A stretch of 38,768 bases of DNA from Anaerolineae bacterium (GCA_022616105.1 JAKEFL010000202.1:1-38768); one strand, 5' to 3'. Counted from the first letter of the stretch, positions 1 to 10,313 are shown. Numbers and translations are program-made. Notes: a model not told the origin generated them from the letters alone.

Positions 1-1469
1 GCGGCTTTTTCCTGACGGTCATAGGTCTCAATTTGCTCAGCAGCGATCTGACGCGAACGCAACTGCGTGAGGATGGTTTCAATTTGAACATCATCAGCAG
101 GTGAGGAAGGCGTGCCGATCAGCACTTCCTCCAGTTCAAGGTTGTAATGCTTGAATTTCTCTTGCATCTCCTGGCTGGCGATCTTCTGGATATCACTGCG
201 TTCCTGTAACAATTGAATCAACGTGCGCGTTTGACCGATGTTCTTGAAGTATGCCGCCACCATTGGGTCGAGGGTCTGCTCGACGAGACGTTTGATGTCG
301 CCGAAGCGTTGGATCACCAATGGGGCTTTCTGGTAGTCAATGTGAACGACTACAGAAAGCGGCAGGGACGGTTCGAAGGCATCCTTCGTGATGAGTGAGA
401 CTTCGCTGAGATTCTCATCGAACTTGTGCGCGCCCGTCTGGTTGCTGATCCACTTGAGGATGAAGTTGGTGGTGGGCACTGCAACGACTTTGCCCGCATA
501 CGTATTGAAGGCATATTTGCCGGGCAGGAGCGCCTCTTCCCATACACCGCGTTGGCCGCGTGCCACCAGTTCGCCGTGACGATATTCCTTGCCTGAAAGG
601 TCTTCGCCTGTAGCGCCCGTGTAGGAAACAACTACACCGACATTGCCCACTTCGATGATCGTCTTCTGGATCATCTCAACAGTGGCGAAAAGACGGTTAA
701 CATAATACGTGCCTTCCACCAGCACCTGTAGCTGACGTCCGCGGAAACCGCCTGCCTTGAGGAATTTATCCGGGTCCTGGAATTTGTTGTGATAAGTCTC
801 ATCGTTCTTCGGGTCATCACCGACCACAGGGGCGATGATCTCACCCTGCCCCAGCGACGGTCCATCATGGACAGTGGCAATCCCGATCTTGTCATCCGTA
901 TCCTTGATGATAACCGGCACAAAACCGTGACGTTCAGCAATCACGTGCGCCATGCTTTGAATGACCTGCATCTCTTCACGACTCAGGGGCAGAGAGTACA
1001 CGCGTTCATCTGTCAGCACGATAAATTGCATCAGATTGATGGCATATGTTCCTTCACGCAGAACGCGGCGTTGTGGTCCGCGTTGACCGCCGCTCTTGAG
1101 AAAACCCTCCACATCCTGAAAATCAAAGGCAATGTCGTTCTCGGCAAGCGCCTGGGTTGGGTCAAGCAGTTTGCCATCACGCGCGAATATGTAGCCGATC
1201 TTGCCCTGCGGAATGGTCACCAGCGGAGCCATCCTGACCACATATTGAATCGGCGGCAGATAATGCAAACCGCCGCGCAAAACCTTGGGCTGAAAACCCG
1301 CTTCGCCATTCAGGGCAATGAAGCCGCTCTTGATCGAACCTTTGGGGCTAAAGCGTCTCTCGACGATGCCGATGCGAGTATTGGGGATGAAGCGAATACC
1401 TGAGAGCAGAATCAATATCAGGATGCCTGCCAATATCAAACCCGCCAGTATAAGAATACCACCAGACAT
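1..1469 (-). CDS. SPFH/Band-7 (flotillin-like) membrane protein, 3' end cut by window edge
   Basis: The reading frame stays open from an ATG at 1469-1467 to the left edge, giving at least 489 residues. A strong GGAGG lies five nt before the ATG (plus strand 1475-1479). The N-terminus is one hydrophobic segment (about residues 4-24), followed by a beta-rich region with RIGIVERRFSPKGSI and a later stretch around PLSVVVHIDYQKAP, then a helical coiled-coil-like part (KRLVEQTLDP, QEKFKHYNLELEEV, LTQLRSRQIAAEQI). This order, an N-terminal anchor, SPFH fold and Glu/Arg/Gln-rich coiled coil, is that of flotillin/stomatin-type scaffold proteins that oligomerise at the membrane. The fold assignment rests on pattern recognition. 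The region between anchor and coiled coil is longer than in stomatins, with two similar blocks containing LREGTYAINL and LVEGTYYVNR, so it may carry a duplicated beta domain. The C-terminus is not visible. Confidence 0.8.
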   Translation of the reverse strand, partial: MSGGILILAGLILAGILILILLSGIRFIPNTRIGIVERRFSPKGSIKSGFIALNGEAGFQPKVLRGGLHYLPPIQYVVRMAPLVTIPQGKIGYIFARDGKLLDPTQALAENDIAFDFQDVEGFLKSGGQRGPQRRVLREGTYAINLMQFIVLTDERVYSLPLSREEMQVIQSMAHVIAERHGFVPVIIKDTDDKIGIATVHDGPSLGQGEIIAPVVGDDPKNDETYHNKFQDPDKFLKAGGFRGRQLQVLVEGTYYVNRLFATVEMIQKTIIEVGNVGVVVSYTGATGEDLSGKEYRHGELVARGQRGVWEEALLPGKYAFNTYAGKVVAVPTTNFILKWISNQTGAHKFDENLSEVSLITKDAFEPSLPLSVVVHIDYQKAPLVIQRFGDIKRLVEQTLDPMVAAYFKNIGQTRTLIQLLQERSDIQKIASQEMQEKFKHYNLELEEVLIGTPSSPADDVQIETILTQLRSRQIAAEQIETYDRQEKA

Positions 1470-1678
1470 TTTGACCTCCTTTGGTCAGTTGCAATGTGCT
1501 ACATTCATCTACGAGGATCGCCGGATAAGGGTTGCGGGAAGCTGGATGAATGATTCAAACAGGAAAGACTTTCAAGCCTTTCAATATCTATTAATCACGC
1601 CGCATTATATATCAAAAGACCTATTGCCATACCCGAAGCAACAGATTAGGATTTCATTTTCGGTATCTCACAAAAGAG

Positions 1679-1760
1679 CGTAGCAGGCGTGCCAAAGGCG
1701 TCTAACGCCTGATTTGCGCTACACCTGCCCTGGTACGGCTTAAGCCGCACGGTGCCAGGG
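1679..1760. repeat. Dispersed palindromic repeat, copy A
   Basis: This lies in the 345-bp gene-free stretch between the divergent SPFH and SH3 lipoprotein genes. It begins GCGTAGCAGGCGT and contains AGGCGT (1684-1689) and ACGCCT (1705-1710), which form a hairpin. A nearly palindromic block follows at 1733-1760, and its 28 bases recur exactly, in opposite orientation, at 25937-25964. The 11-mer GCCTGATTTGC (1707-1717) also recurs inverted at 25975-25985. It is therefore one member of a genomic repeat family. Nothing else in 1470-1814 could be assigned apart from promoter space for the two flanking genes. Confidence 0.75.
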
Positions 1761-1814
1761 GAGAGCGCAATTTACGCGTGGTTTCGTGATCTACTGATTT
1801 TACGAGGAGGAGTA

Positions 1815-2579
1815 ATGAAAAACCGAATTTGGATTGCTATTGCTATATTTTCTTTAGGGATGTCATCCTGCAATTTGCCTGGGAATCAGCCAACAGAAAC
1901 GCCTCTCCCTTCGCTAACACCGACGCTTGTTATCCCTATAACGAGCGCATCCACACCCACGCTTGTTCCCATTGAAACTCTCCTGGCACTTGATACTCCC
2001 ACTATTATACCTACCTCTACACCCAGTCAATTGCTCGCATCACCAAAAGACCAGCCGGTAAATTGTCGCTTTGGTCCTGGCACTCAATATGCCATAGCTG
2101 GCGCCTTGAACCCGGGCAGGAGGGCGGAAATGATCGGCAAAAACGAGGACTCATCATGGTGGTATGTGAAGAATCCGAGTGACCCTTCCACGCTCTGCTG
2201 GCTGGCTGCCAGCGTGACAGATACCCAGGGAAATGTGGAGGCGCTCCCAGTGGTGGAACCGCCTGAGATAGTGGTAACCAGCGTCAATGTCAGTGTTGAT
2301 CCACCGGGGATGAACGTTGCATGTGACGCGTTTCCGCAAAGTGTCATTATCAGCGCGTTCATTACCACCAACGGTCCGTCCATCGTAGTTTGGCGTTGGG
2401 AGTCAAGCACGGGCAAAACGTCGCCCGAAAACAACCTCTTGTTTGAAGAGGGGGGAACCAAGATGGTTCAGGATTTCTACCAGGTGGATAGCGCCAATGA
2501 TTATTCAATACAAGTACGTACGATAGTTCCGAATGTTGTCATTGGCCAAGCCAACTTTAAGGTGATTTGTACGCCGTAA
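1815..2579 (+). CDS. Lipoprotein with bacterial SH3-like domain
   Basis: The frame is open from 1752, but the ATG at 1815 has GGAGGAG just upstream and gives a proper lipoprotein signal: MKNR, a hydrophobic core, then the lipobox LGMSSC with Cys at about residue 20. A Thr/Pro-rich linker (about residues 24-75) follows, typical of exported proteins tethered outside the membrane. Residues about 80-140 resemble an SH3b repeat (VNCRFGPGTQYAIAGAL, WWYVKNPSDPSTLCWLAAS), a fold often used to bind cell-wall or surface ligands. The C-terminal about 100 residues (VVTSVNVSVDPPG to the end) look like a beta-sandwich I do not recognise. It precedes a sensor kinase by about 140 bp. A role in surface binding is inferred; the ligand is unknown. 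Confidence 0.8.
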   Translation: MKNRIWIAIAIFSLGMSSCNLPGNQPTETPLPSLTPTLVIPITSASTPTLVPIETLLALDTPTIIPTSTPSQLLASPKDQPVNCRFGPGTQYAIAGALNPGRRAEMIGKNEDSSWWYVKNPSDPSTLCWLAASVTDTQGNVEALPVVEPPEIVVTSVNVSVDPPGMNVACDAFPQSVIISAFITTNGPSIVVWRWESSTGKTSPENNLLFEEGGTKMVQDFYQVDSANDYSIQVRTIVPNVVIGQANFKVICTP

Positions 2580-2692
2580 ATTTGTGAAATTCCACAATAC
2601 TATCTTTTCCCATCGATTATCCTGGTATGAACGAAATGTTGAAAGGTTTCAAGCCTTCAAACTTTGTTAGTTTTTATCGAATGGACATGTTA

Positions 2693-2698
2693 TATAAT
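2693..2698 (+). promoter_or_regulatory. Putative -10 box of kinase 1
   Basis: TATAAT lies 19 nt before the ATG at 2718. No convincing -35 hexamer is present at 17 bp. If used, transcription would start near 2705 and exclude the upstream TTG at 2664 as a start codon. Confidence 0.4.
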
Positions 2699-2717
2699 TC
2701 CAACTGTATTTGTTGCC

Positions 2718-5700
2718 ATGTTCAAGCAAATTATGTATTTCCTTGCTTCCCCAGTTTTCGCAGAAAATGAAGATAAGACGCGTAACGCATATCTTCTCAA
2801 TGTGATCACAATCAGTTCATTTTTGGCTGCGCTTTCATACGGACTGATTGTGCCTGCAGAACGTCTTATATACGCTGCGCTTGCCATGGCAGTGACTTTG
2901 ATCGTGTGGCTGGTGATGAAGGGTGGTTATATTCAGGTGGCTTCCATTTTGTTGGTGACTGGCATTTTCCTCGTTATTGCTATTGCTGTCATTACTGCAG
3001 GCGGGGTAAGAGCACCTGAATACGGTGCTTTTATTGTGCCAATTCTGTTTTCAGGCTTGTTGTTGGGTTGGAGATTTACATTTGCCCTGGCGATAGCCAG
3101 CGTTCTTTTTGGGGCGGCATTGCTTCAAGCCGCCTCGCTCGCCCTGCTTCCCGAACCTGCCCCGTATGAGCCTGTGGCAACATGGATCATTAACAGCATC
3201 TATTTTATCCTCTCCGGCATATTTCTGACCCTTGCGCTTCGATTGATCAACCAGGCATTGCGCCAGGCTCGCCGTGAACTCGCCGAACGACAACAGGCTG
3301 AAGATGATCTCATCCAATTCAGAAAAGTGATGGATGAAACCAATGACGCCATTTTCATGATTGATCCGCAAACCAGTCATTATATCGGATTCAACCGGAG
3401 CGCTTATAACCTCCTTGGTTACAGCCGCGATGAGCTGAGTCGCTTAGACGTAATACATATTGCCCAGCATATTCCAAGCATGGAAGTGTGGCGTGAGCGG
3501 GTGGAACTCGTGCGTAAGAAAGGCGGGTTGATTTTCGAATCCTACTATCGGCGAAAAGATGGGACGATATTTCCAGTTGAAGTCAGCGCGCGCATGTTGG
3601 AGTATGGGGGAAAGACCATTATGGTGGCAGTCGCGCGCGATATCACAGAACGCAAGCTGGCTGAAGAGAAACTGAGTCAATCAGAGAACAAATACCGGAT
3701 GCTTACCGAGCAAATTCCGGCTGTGGTGTATACAGATGAATATGGTTCGGGCGAGACGCTGTATATCAGTCCTTATGTGAAAACCATGCTGGGGTATTCA
3801 CCGGAAGAATGGATTGCAAATCCTTCATTATGTTACGATATTATCCACTCTGAGGATCGTGAGCGGGTGTTGAATGAGACCGAAAATGCTCAAGGGAATG
3901 AGCGATTTATCCTGGATTATCGTTATATTGCCAGAGATGGACATGTAGTCTGGGTGCGAGATGAGGCGTTTCTTCTGAAAGACCAATCCGGGGAACCAAA
4001 ATACTGGCAGGGCATCTTGCTGGATATTACTGCGCAGAAAATGGCGGAAGAGGCGCTGCGCGAAAGCGAGGGACGTTTTCGCAAAATATTTCATTCCAGC
4101 CCGCTTGCCATTTGCATCACTACTCTGGAGGATGGCCGTCTGCTTGACGGAAATTATGCCTATTGGCAGATGTCGGGGTATGATCCAATGACTGACATAG
4201 GGCGGGACTACATCGAGCTCAAAATGTGGGATGACCCGTTGGATCGCGTTCAATTTGTAGAAAAAATAAAACAGAAGCGCTCCATCAATAATCCCAATTA
4301 TGAATTCCTGGATACCAAGGGAAATCAAAAATCCGCTATCGCTTTTTATGAGATTATCCAGCTCGGCGAAGAAGAATGTGTCCTCTCCATGTTTTACGAT
4401 ATGAGCGCTCAGAAAGCAACTATGCAGGCGCTGAGTGAAAGCGAGGAACGCTTCCGCAAAATATTTCATTCCAGCCCGGTTGCCATTTGCATTACGACGC
4501 TCGATGAAGGGCGTCTTCTCGATGCAAATTACGCTTACTGGGATATAACTGGTTATGACCCGAATAATTCCATTGGGCGCAATGCAGAAGAACTGAAAAT
4601 GTGGGATATTCCTCAGGAACGCGTCGAGTTTGTCAATAATTTACGGCAGAAAGGCTCCCTCTTCAACCCCGACGATCATTTCTATCATACTGATGGAAGT
4701 TTAAAACAAGTAATGACCTTCTATGAATTGATTCGCATTGGTAATGACGATTGTATCCTCGCCATGTTTCACGATATGAGCGCGCAGAAAGCGACAGTGC
4801 AGGCTCTGCAACAAAGTGAGACGCGCATCCGGGCCCTGCTCGAAGCCATGCCCGATGTGATCTTTGAATTTTCAAGTGATGGTGTCTTTCTGGATTCTAT
4901 TCATGCGCAGGATGTAAATACGTTGCTGCCTTCGGAGGCGTTTCTAGGTAAAAACATACGGGATGTTATGCCCTCTGAAATATCCTCACAAACGATGTTT
5001 GCCATTAAGCGCGCCATTGAAACAGGACAATTACATGCTTTTGAATATCTGCTGCCAGTGAGAGGTGAGCCGCGCAGTTACGAGGCGCGCGTCATGGCAA
5101 TATCAGGCAGTAAAGCCATTGCCATTGTCCGTGAGATCACCACGCGCAAACAAATTGAAGAGGAACGGGAAAAATTTATCAACGAATTGGAGCTCAAGAA
5201 CGAAGAGTCTGAAACCTTGCGCGAAAGCCTTGCCAGCATTGTTGGCACATTGGAATTTGCCGAGATCATTGATCGAATCCTTGCCCAGATCAAGAGAGTT
5301 GTGCCATATGATACAGCCTCAGTGTGGAGGGTGGATGGTAATCAACAGATCGTTATCGCGGGGGTGGATCTACCGCCTGAGATACATATTCCAGGAACGA
5401 TACTTACCGTTAATGAAACTAACTCGGCATATCCTTTGATTATGGGCTCCCTTCCTTATATATTGAATAACAATGTACAGGAGGAACTGGCGGATTTTAA
5501 GAACCCGCGAGATAACTACGTCAATTCCTGGCTGGCTGTACCGCTAAAGACCAAAGGAAAGATTATCGGGATGATTAATCTCGATGGTAAAAAGAAGAAT
5601 CAATTTACTGAACATCATGCTGAGCTGGCTGTGACATTCGCAAACCAGGTAGCAATTGCACTGGAGAATGCAAGCCTCTTTTATGAACTGCACATCGAAC

Positions 5701-7538
5701 TGGAAGCAAGGAAAGACCTCATCGCTGAATTGGAAGCGAAAAACGCCGAAGCAGAAACCCTGCGCGAAAGTACAGCGATCGTCGCTGCGACGCTTGAGAA
5801 AACCGAAGCGATTGACCGCATTCTCGAGCAACTCGAACGCGTTGTTCCATACAACAGCGCATCTGTTCAATTATTACATGGAAACTCACTTGAAATCGTT
5901 GGAGGTCGTGGCCTCCCGGATGTAAGCCATATGGGCCTGAGATTTGCGGTTGACGATAATGAACCTTCTTATCCTGTCCTTCAGGGGGATAAGCCTTTCG
6001 TATTATACGATGATGTTCAACTCTATCTGCCTAAATTCCACGAACCCACCCATGATCAAATTCATGCCTGGCTGGCAGTTCCTTTGAAAGTGAAAGGAAA
6101 CATACTTGGTATCATCGCCTTGGACGGATATAGTGCCGGTCAATTCTCTGAAAGACACGCTCAATTAGCAGCAACTTATGCCAACCAGGTTGCCATCGCG
6201 CTGGAGAACGCGCGTCTGTTCTCTAACCTTCAATCGGAGCTGGAGGAACGCAAACAAGTTGAGATCAACCTGCGCCAGCGCGAATCCATACTGGAAATGG
6301 TCGCGGATGCGGCGAACCAGTTCCTAAAGACCTCAGACTGGCGGACAGAAATTGACGCCATTCTTGAGAATCTTGGGAAAACCATTAATGCCAGCCATGC
6401 CTATTTATTTGAGAATCATCGGGTTGAAGATGGAGCGATGGTTACATCCATGAGCTTTGAGTGGACTGCTACCGGTTATCCCAGTGACCTGAATAATCCT
6501 TTATACAATAACACGCGCTTGAAAGAAAACGATCTTGAAACCTGGTATGCCAATATGATAAAAGGACTCCCTTATATCGGCGATAAAAAACATCTTGATC
6601 AATCCGACTTTGATTACCTTCTCGAACGCGACATGCAGGCCTTGCTTGACGTGCCGATATATGTTGATGGTGAATGGTGGGGGACCATTGGCTTTGATGA
6701 TATGGTCAACGCTCGGGAATGGACCAATGCTGAAATTGATGCTCTGATTATCGCGGCTAATGTACTCGGCGCAGCCATCCAGCGCCAAAAAGCGGATGTC
6801 CTGTTGCAGGAGGAACTGGGTCATAGAAAGCAATTGATCGCTGAATTGGAATCCAAGAATGCCGAACTCGAGCGTTTCACATATACTGTCTCCCACGATC
6901 TTAAGTCACCCTTGTTTACAATACGCGGCTTCCTTGGCTATTTGGAGAAGGATGCACTCTCCGGCAACCAGGAACGGTTGAAGTCTGACATTCAACGTAT
7001 TACCGACGCGACAGAAAAGATGCAGAGACTTTTGAATGAATTGCTCGAACTTTCGCGTATCGGACGGCTGATGAACGAATCGCAGCCAGTTTCATTTGGC
7101 GATCTGGCGCGCGAAGTCCTGGAACTTGTACAGGGACATATTATGGAACGCGGGATCACAGTGCACATTCAAAGTGGCCTGCCAATGGTGTTTGGTGACA
7201 GGCAAAGGCTGGCAGAGATTTTGCAGAATCTAATAGTTAATGCAGCAAAGTTTATGGGAAATCAAAAGGAACCGCGCATCGAGATCGGTCAACGGGGCGA
7301 GGAAGATGGTAAGCCTATATTCTATGTTAAGGATAATGGCATTGGGATTCAACCGGAACATCACGAACGTATTTTTGGGCTCTTCAACAAATTGGATGTA
7401 AAGAGCGATGGGACCGGGATTGGGCTCTCCATTGTGAAGAGAATCATCGAAGTGCACGGAGGCAGAATCTGGGTCGAGAGTGAAGTGGGGAAGGGCGCCG
7501 CGTTTTTCTTCACCCTGCCCAAAGCGCCCGTGGTTTAA
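2718..7538 (+). CDS. Membrane sensor histidine kinase with 5 PAS and 3 GAF domains
   Basis: This is a very large sensor kinase (1606 aa from the ATG at 2718; a TTG at 2664 would add 18 residues but sits upstream of the likely promoter). About six membrane helices occupy roughly residues 20-185. Five PAS domains follow (about 198-315, 321-445, 449-575, 573-700, 700-815), then three GAF domains (about 833-985, 1015-1170, 1190-1360). The HisKA domain has the phospho-accepting His1393 in TVSHDLKSPL. The HATPase domain carries an N-box (NLIVNAAKF), DNGIGI and GTGIGLSIVKRI. There is no receiver, so the partner response regulator must be elsewhere. PAS3 and PAS4 are near duplicates, as are GAF1 and GAF2. 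The C-terminal kinase core is very like that of the next gene. Signals sensed are unknown. Confidence 0.93.
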   Translation: MFKQIMYFLASPVFAENEDKTRNAYLLNVITISSFLAALSYGLIVPAERLIYAALAMAVTLIVWLVMKGGYIQVASILLVTGIFLVIAIAVITAGGVRAPEYGAFIVPILFSGLLLGWRFTFALAIASVLFGAALLQAASLALLPEPAPYEPVATWIINSIYFILSGIFLTLALRLINQALRQARRELAERQQAEDDLIQFRKVMDETNDAIFMIDPQTSHYIGFNRSAYNLLGYSRDELSRLDVIHIAQHIPSMEVWRERVELVRKKGGLIFESYYRRKDGTIFPVEVSARMLEYGGKTIMVAVARDITERKLAEEKLSQSENKYRMLTEQIPAVVYTDEYGSGETLYISPYVKTMLGYSPEEWIANPSLCYDIIHSEDRERVLNETENAQGNERFILDYRYIARDGHVVWVRDEAFLLKDQSGEPKYWQGILLDITAQKMAEEALRESEGRFRKIFHSSPLAICITTLEDGRLLDGNYAYWQMSGYDPMTDIGRDYIELKMWDDPLDRVQFVEKIKQKRSINNPNYEFLDTKGNQKSAIAFYEIIQLGEEECVLSMFYDMSAQKATMQALSESEERFRKIFHSSPVAICITTLDEGRLLDANYAYWDITGYDPNNSIGRNAEELKMWDIPQERVEFVNNLRQKGSLFNPDDHFYHTDGSLKQVMTFYELIRIGNDDCILAMFHDMSAQKATVQALQQSETRIRALLEAMPDVIFEFSSDGVFLDSIHAQDVNTLLPSEAFLGKNIRDVMPSEISSQTMFAIKRAIETGQLHAFEYLLPVRGEPRSYEARVMAISGSKAIAIVREITTRKQIEEEREKFINELELKNEESETLRESLASIVGTLEFAEIIDRILAQIKRVVPYDTASVWRVDGNQQIVIAGVDLPPEIHIPGTILTVNETNSAYPLIMGSLPYILNNNVQEELADFKNPRDNYVNSWLAVPLKTKGKIIGMINLDGKKKNQFTEHHAELAVTFANQVAIALENASLFYELHIELEARKDLIAELEAKNAEAETLRESTAIVAATLEKTEAIDRILEQLERVVPYNSASVQLLHGNSLEIVGGRGLPDVSHMGLRFAVDDNEPSYPVLQGDKPFVLYDDVQLYLPKFHEPTHDQIHAWLAVPLKVKGNILGIIALDGYSAGQFSERHAQLAATYANQVAIALENARLFSNLQSELEERKQVEINLRQRESILEMVADAANQFLKTSDWRTEIDAILENLGKTINASHAYLFENHRVEDGAMVTSMSFEWTATGYPSDLNNPLYNNTRLKENDLETWYANMIKGLPYIGDKKHLDQSDFDYLLERDMQALLDVPIYVDGEWWGTIGFDDMVNAREWTNAEIDALIIAANVLGAAIQRQKADVLLQEELGHRKQLIAELESKNAELERFTYTVSHDLKSPLFTIRGFLGYLEKDALSGNQERLKSDIQRITDATEKMQRLLNELLELSRIGRLMNESQPVSFGDLAREVLELVQGHIMERGITVHIQSGLPMVFGDRQRLAEILQNLIVNAAKFMGNQKEPRIEIGQRGEEDGKPIFYVKDNGIGIQPEHHERIFGLFNKLDVKSDGTGIGLSIVKRIIEVHGGRIWVESEVGKGAAFFFTLPKAPVV
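4081..4495 (+). repeat. Internal tandem duplication encoding PAS3 and PAS4
   Basis: Bases 4081-4120 and 4456-4495 match at 38 of 40 positions, a period of 375 bp or 125 codons. The encoded blocks both read FRKIFHSSP followed by AICITTL. The high DNA identity points to a recent in-frame duplication of one PAS module. Confidence 0.8.
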
Positions 7539-7634
7539 TCTACAACATAAAATCACCCACCGTTCCGCAGGGTCCCTGGCGCAGGCATATTTTGCGGGAC
7601 GTTATAACATCACAATGGAGTGATGGAGGACGTT

Positions 7635-10313
7635 ATGATCCTGACTCCTACCAGCCAGCCTAAAATAATATTGAAAGCGGCTCTCGTCAGCCTAATCATC
7701 GTAGCCATTCCAATTGGATTAACCGCGGCGGATTTTCTGGGACGCGCCGCGCTCTGGGAAAACGTACATTGGACGCTTGCCACATGGGGAATGACGTTTC
7801 TCGGTTATCTCGGCTGGCGCGCGGCAAGCGGGGAGATACGCCGCGTACGCGGCATGATGACGCTGGGCTTGCTCAGTTACGCGGTTGGGCAAATCCTCTG
7901 GGACGTTCAATGGGCGATTGGCTATACCGCCTTCCCTGCTCCGTCTGATATTTTTTATCTGGGCATCGCGCCCTTCCTTACTGTGGGACTCATCTCAACA
8001 TTTCGAAACCGCATCTCACGCGCAGACGAACTGGTGTTGAATCTTGATAGCACGATCATCTTCATTGGGCTTGCCACAGCAATCTTTGCATTATATGGTC
8101 CACGCGCATCTTCTCTCTCGGTTCCCGCGACGGTTGTGCTGGTTGCATATCCTGTAGTTTTCCTTGCTGCGGGGGCGGCGGGCTTGGTCGGCGCACTGGC
8201 GGCGCGCGCCCAATTCCGGACTCTCAACGCGCCATATATCCTCCTGCTGGGACTCGGCGTTTCGGGCGCGTGCTGGGTGATCTGGAATTCACTTGCGCTC
8301 GATCGGATCATCCCACCGGGAACCCTGGTCGCGTATGGTTTCTCCTTCGCCCATCTGGTTGTGGGCCTGGGCGTTGGAGTATGGGACAGCGTTCCCTCCA
8401 CAAGTCCGCGCTTCGATCGTTGGGCAAAACTTTCCCTATGGATCCTGCCCGTCATCATCATTCCGATGACGGTGATATTCATGGAATCACCCGCTGTAGA
8501 ATCTTCACCTCTCAGGATCCCGATCATAATTGGCGGGGCGATTGTTATCCTGCTGGCCGTGATTCGCCAGAGCCTTCTGCTTTGGGAACGCGATGGTTTG
8601 TTAACGCGCGAACGCCATCTGCTTCAACGCGCGGAAGGTGAACTCGCAGAACGCAAGCGGGCGGAGGATGCGCGCAAAAAATCCGAAGATCTTTTCTCAA
8701 AGGCATTTCATGGCAGTCCGGCGCCCATGACGATCGCGCGCCAGGCGGATCGCACTTACATTGAAGCGAACGAAGCCTTCCTGCGCATGGTTGAATGCAG
8801 TCTGGACGAAGTGCTTGGGCGCACGAGCCTTGAATTGAACCTGATTGACGCCGAGGCGCGCGCTGAAATCATCCGTCATTTGCAGGAGAAGGGCGAAGTG
8901 CGTAATGTGGAAGTGCAGGCGAGATCAAAATCAGGCCGGCGCCTTGATGTGTTGACCTCCATCGAGAACGCGGAACTTGCCGGGCAAGCCTGCACCATCA
9001 CCACCATGCTGGACATCACCGAACGCAAACAGGCGGAAGAAAAAATTCAGCGGCAGAACCAGCGGTTGAAAGTCCTGCGCGAAATTGATACGGCGATCCT
9101 CTCGGCTGATTCAGTTGAAAACATTGTCCGCGCCGCATTGGACCATATCCGTGACTTGACTGACTGCCGCCGCGCTTCCCTGACATTATTTGATTGGGAA
9201 AACAACGAAGCGTTAATGTTTGATGTGAGGACAATCAATGACACCTTAATCCCAAAGGGAACCCGGATGCCGCTCGCGCTCTTTCCGGATATGCTCCAAA
9301 CCCTTCTAAAGAATCAACCGGCGTTGATCAACGACCTAAATGCGTTGCCTTCCCCGCCGCCCCAAATTCAACCCGGCATCAAGGAGGGCTTGCGTTCCCT
9401 GTGCGTCCTGCCGCTTTTCTCACAAAGTAACCTGATCGGCGCGTTCAGCATGTCCTCTGAAATCCCCGGCTTCTTCGACGAGGAGAAGATCAATCTCGGA
9501 CGCGAAGTCGCCAACCAGGTAGCAATTGCGATCACCCAAAGCCGCATGGTCGAGGCATTACAACACCTCAACACCGACCTGGAACAGCGCGCCCGCGAAC
9601 GCGAAAGTCTCATCACAGAACTGACAGCCAAGAACGCCGAACTGGAGCGTTTCACCTACACCGTTTCGCACGACCTGAAATCTCCCCTGGTGACCATGAA
9701 GGGCTTTCTGGGTTATCTCGAACAGGATGCTGTAACGGGCAATGTGGAACGCCTGAAGAGTGACACAAAGCGCATCGCCAACGCGGTAGATAAAATGAGC
9801 CAACTTCTGGATGATCTCCTGGAACTCTCGCGCATCGGCCGCTTTGTCAACCCGCCTGAAATAATTTCCTTGGAAGAACTGGCGTATCAGGCGCTTGAAT
9901 TGACGCAGGGACGGATTCAGGAGCGCGGCGTCGCGGTCGAACTGCAACCGAACCTGCCCGCCGTATACGGCGACCGCCAGCGCCTGACCGAGGTCCTGCA
10001 AAACCTGCTGGATAACGCCGCCAAATATATGGGCGATCAACCCGAGCCGCGCATTGAGATTGGGCATTCTGGCGAGGAGAATGGTAATCTTCTCTTTTAC
10101 ATTAAAGATAACGGCATTGGCATCGCGCTCGAATATCATGAACGCGTCTTTGGCTTGTTCAATAAATTGGATGCTCGCAGCGAAGGCACGGGCATTGGTC
10201 TCGCGTTAGTGAGGAGGATTATCGAATTTCATGGAGGCAGGATTTGGGTCGAGAGCGAACCGGGAAAAGGGTCCACATTCTTTTTCACGCTTCCCACAAA
10301 GCCCGAAGCCTGA
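7635..10313 (+). CDS. Membrane sensor histidine kinase with PAS and GAF domains
   Basis: An 892-aa kinase. GTG at 7620 and ATG at 7623 are in frame, but GGAGG at 7625-7629 is correctly spaced for the ATG at 7635. About eight to nine hydrophobic segments fill residues 10-330, followed by a short coiled linker (ERHLLQRAEGELAERKRAE), one PAS domain (about 350-465), one GAF domain (about 475-640), HisKA with His679 in TVSHDLKSPL, and a HATPase with NLLDNAAKY, DNGIGI and GTGIGLALVRRI. The last about 240 residues are strongly similar to the upstream kinase, so the two probably arose by duplication of the kinase core joined to different sensors. It also lacks a receiver. The 96-bp gap to the upstream gene would allow its own promoter. 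Confidence 0.93.
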   Translation: MILTPTSQPKIILKAALVSLIIVAIPIGLTAADFLGRAALWENVHWTLATWGMTFLGYLGWRAASGEIRRVRGMMTLGLLSYAVGQILWDVQWAIGYTAFPAPSDIFYLGIAPFLTVGLISTFRNRISRADELVLNLDSTIIFIGLATAIFALYGPRASSLSVPATVVLVAYPVVFLAAGAAGLVGALAARAQFRTLNAPYILLLGLGVSGACWVIWNSLALDRIIPPGTLVAYGFSFAHLVVGLGVGVWDSVPSTSPRFDRWAKLSLWILPVIIIPMTVIFMESPAVESSPLRIPIIIGGAIVILLAVIRQSLLLWERDGLLTRERHLLQRAEGELAERKRAEDARKKSEDLFSKAFHGSPAPMTIARQADRTYIEANEAFLRMVECSLDEVLGRTSLELNLIDAEARAEIIRHLQEKGEVRNVEVQARSKSGRRLDVLTSIENAELAGQACTITTMLDITERKQAEEKIQRQNQRLKVLREIDTAILSADSVENIVRAALDHIRDLTDCRRASLTLFDWENNEALMFDVRTINDTLIPKGTRMPLALFPDMLQTLLKNQPALINDLNALPSPPPQIQPGIKEGLRSLCVLPLFSQSNLIGAFSMSSEIPGFFDEEKINLGREVANQVAIAITQSRMVEALQHLNTDLEQRARERESLITELTAKNAELERFTYTVSHDLKSPLVTMKGFLGYLEQDAVTGNVERLKSDTKRIANAVDKMSQLLDDLLELSRIGRFVNPPEIISLEELAYQALELTQGRIQERGVAVELQPNLPAVYGDRQRLTEVLQNLLDNAAKYMGDQPEPRIEIGHSGEENGNLLFYIKDNGIGIALEYHERVFGLFNKLDARSEGTGIGLALVRRIIEFHGGRIWVESEPGKGSTFFFTLPTKPEA

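Noticed and set aside
789-1403. 204-codon plus-strand ORF over the SPFH gene
   Set aside because: It is antisense to a continuous, well-signalled SPFH reading frame, has no domain pattern and no ribosome site.
3828-4469. 213-codon minus-strand ORF inside kinase 1
   Set aside because: It lies fully antisense to PAS domains with clear motifs; its codons mirror the real gene.
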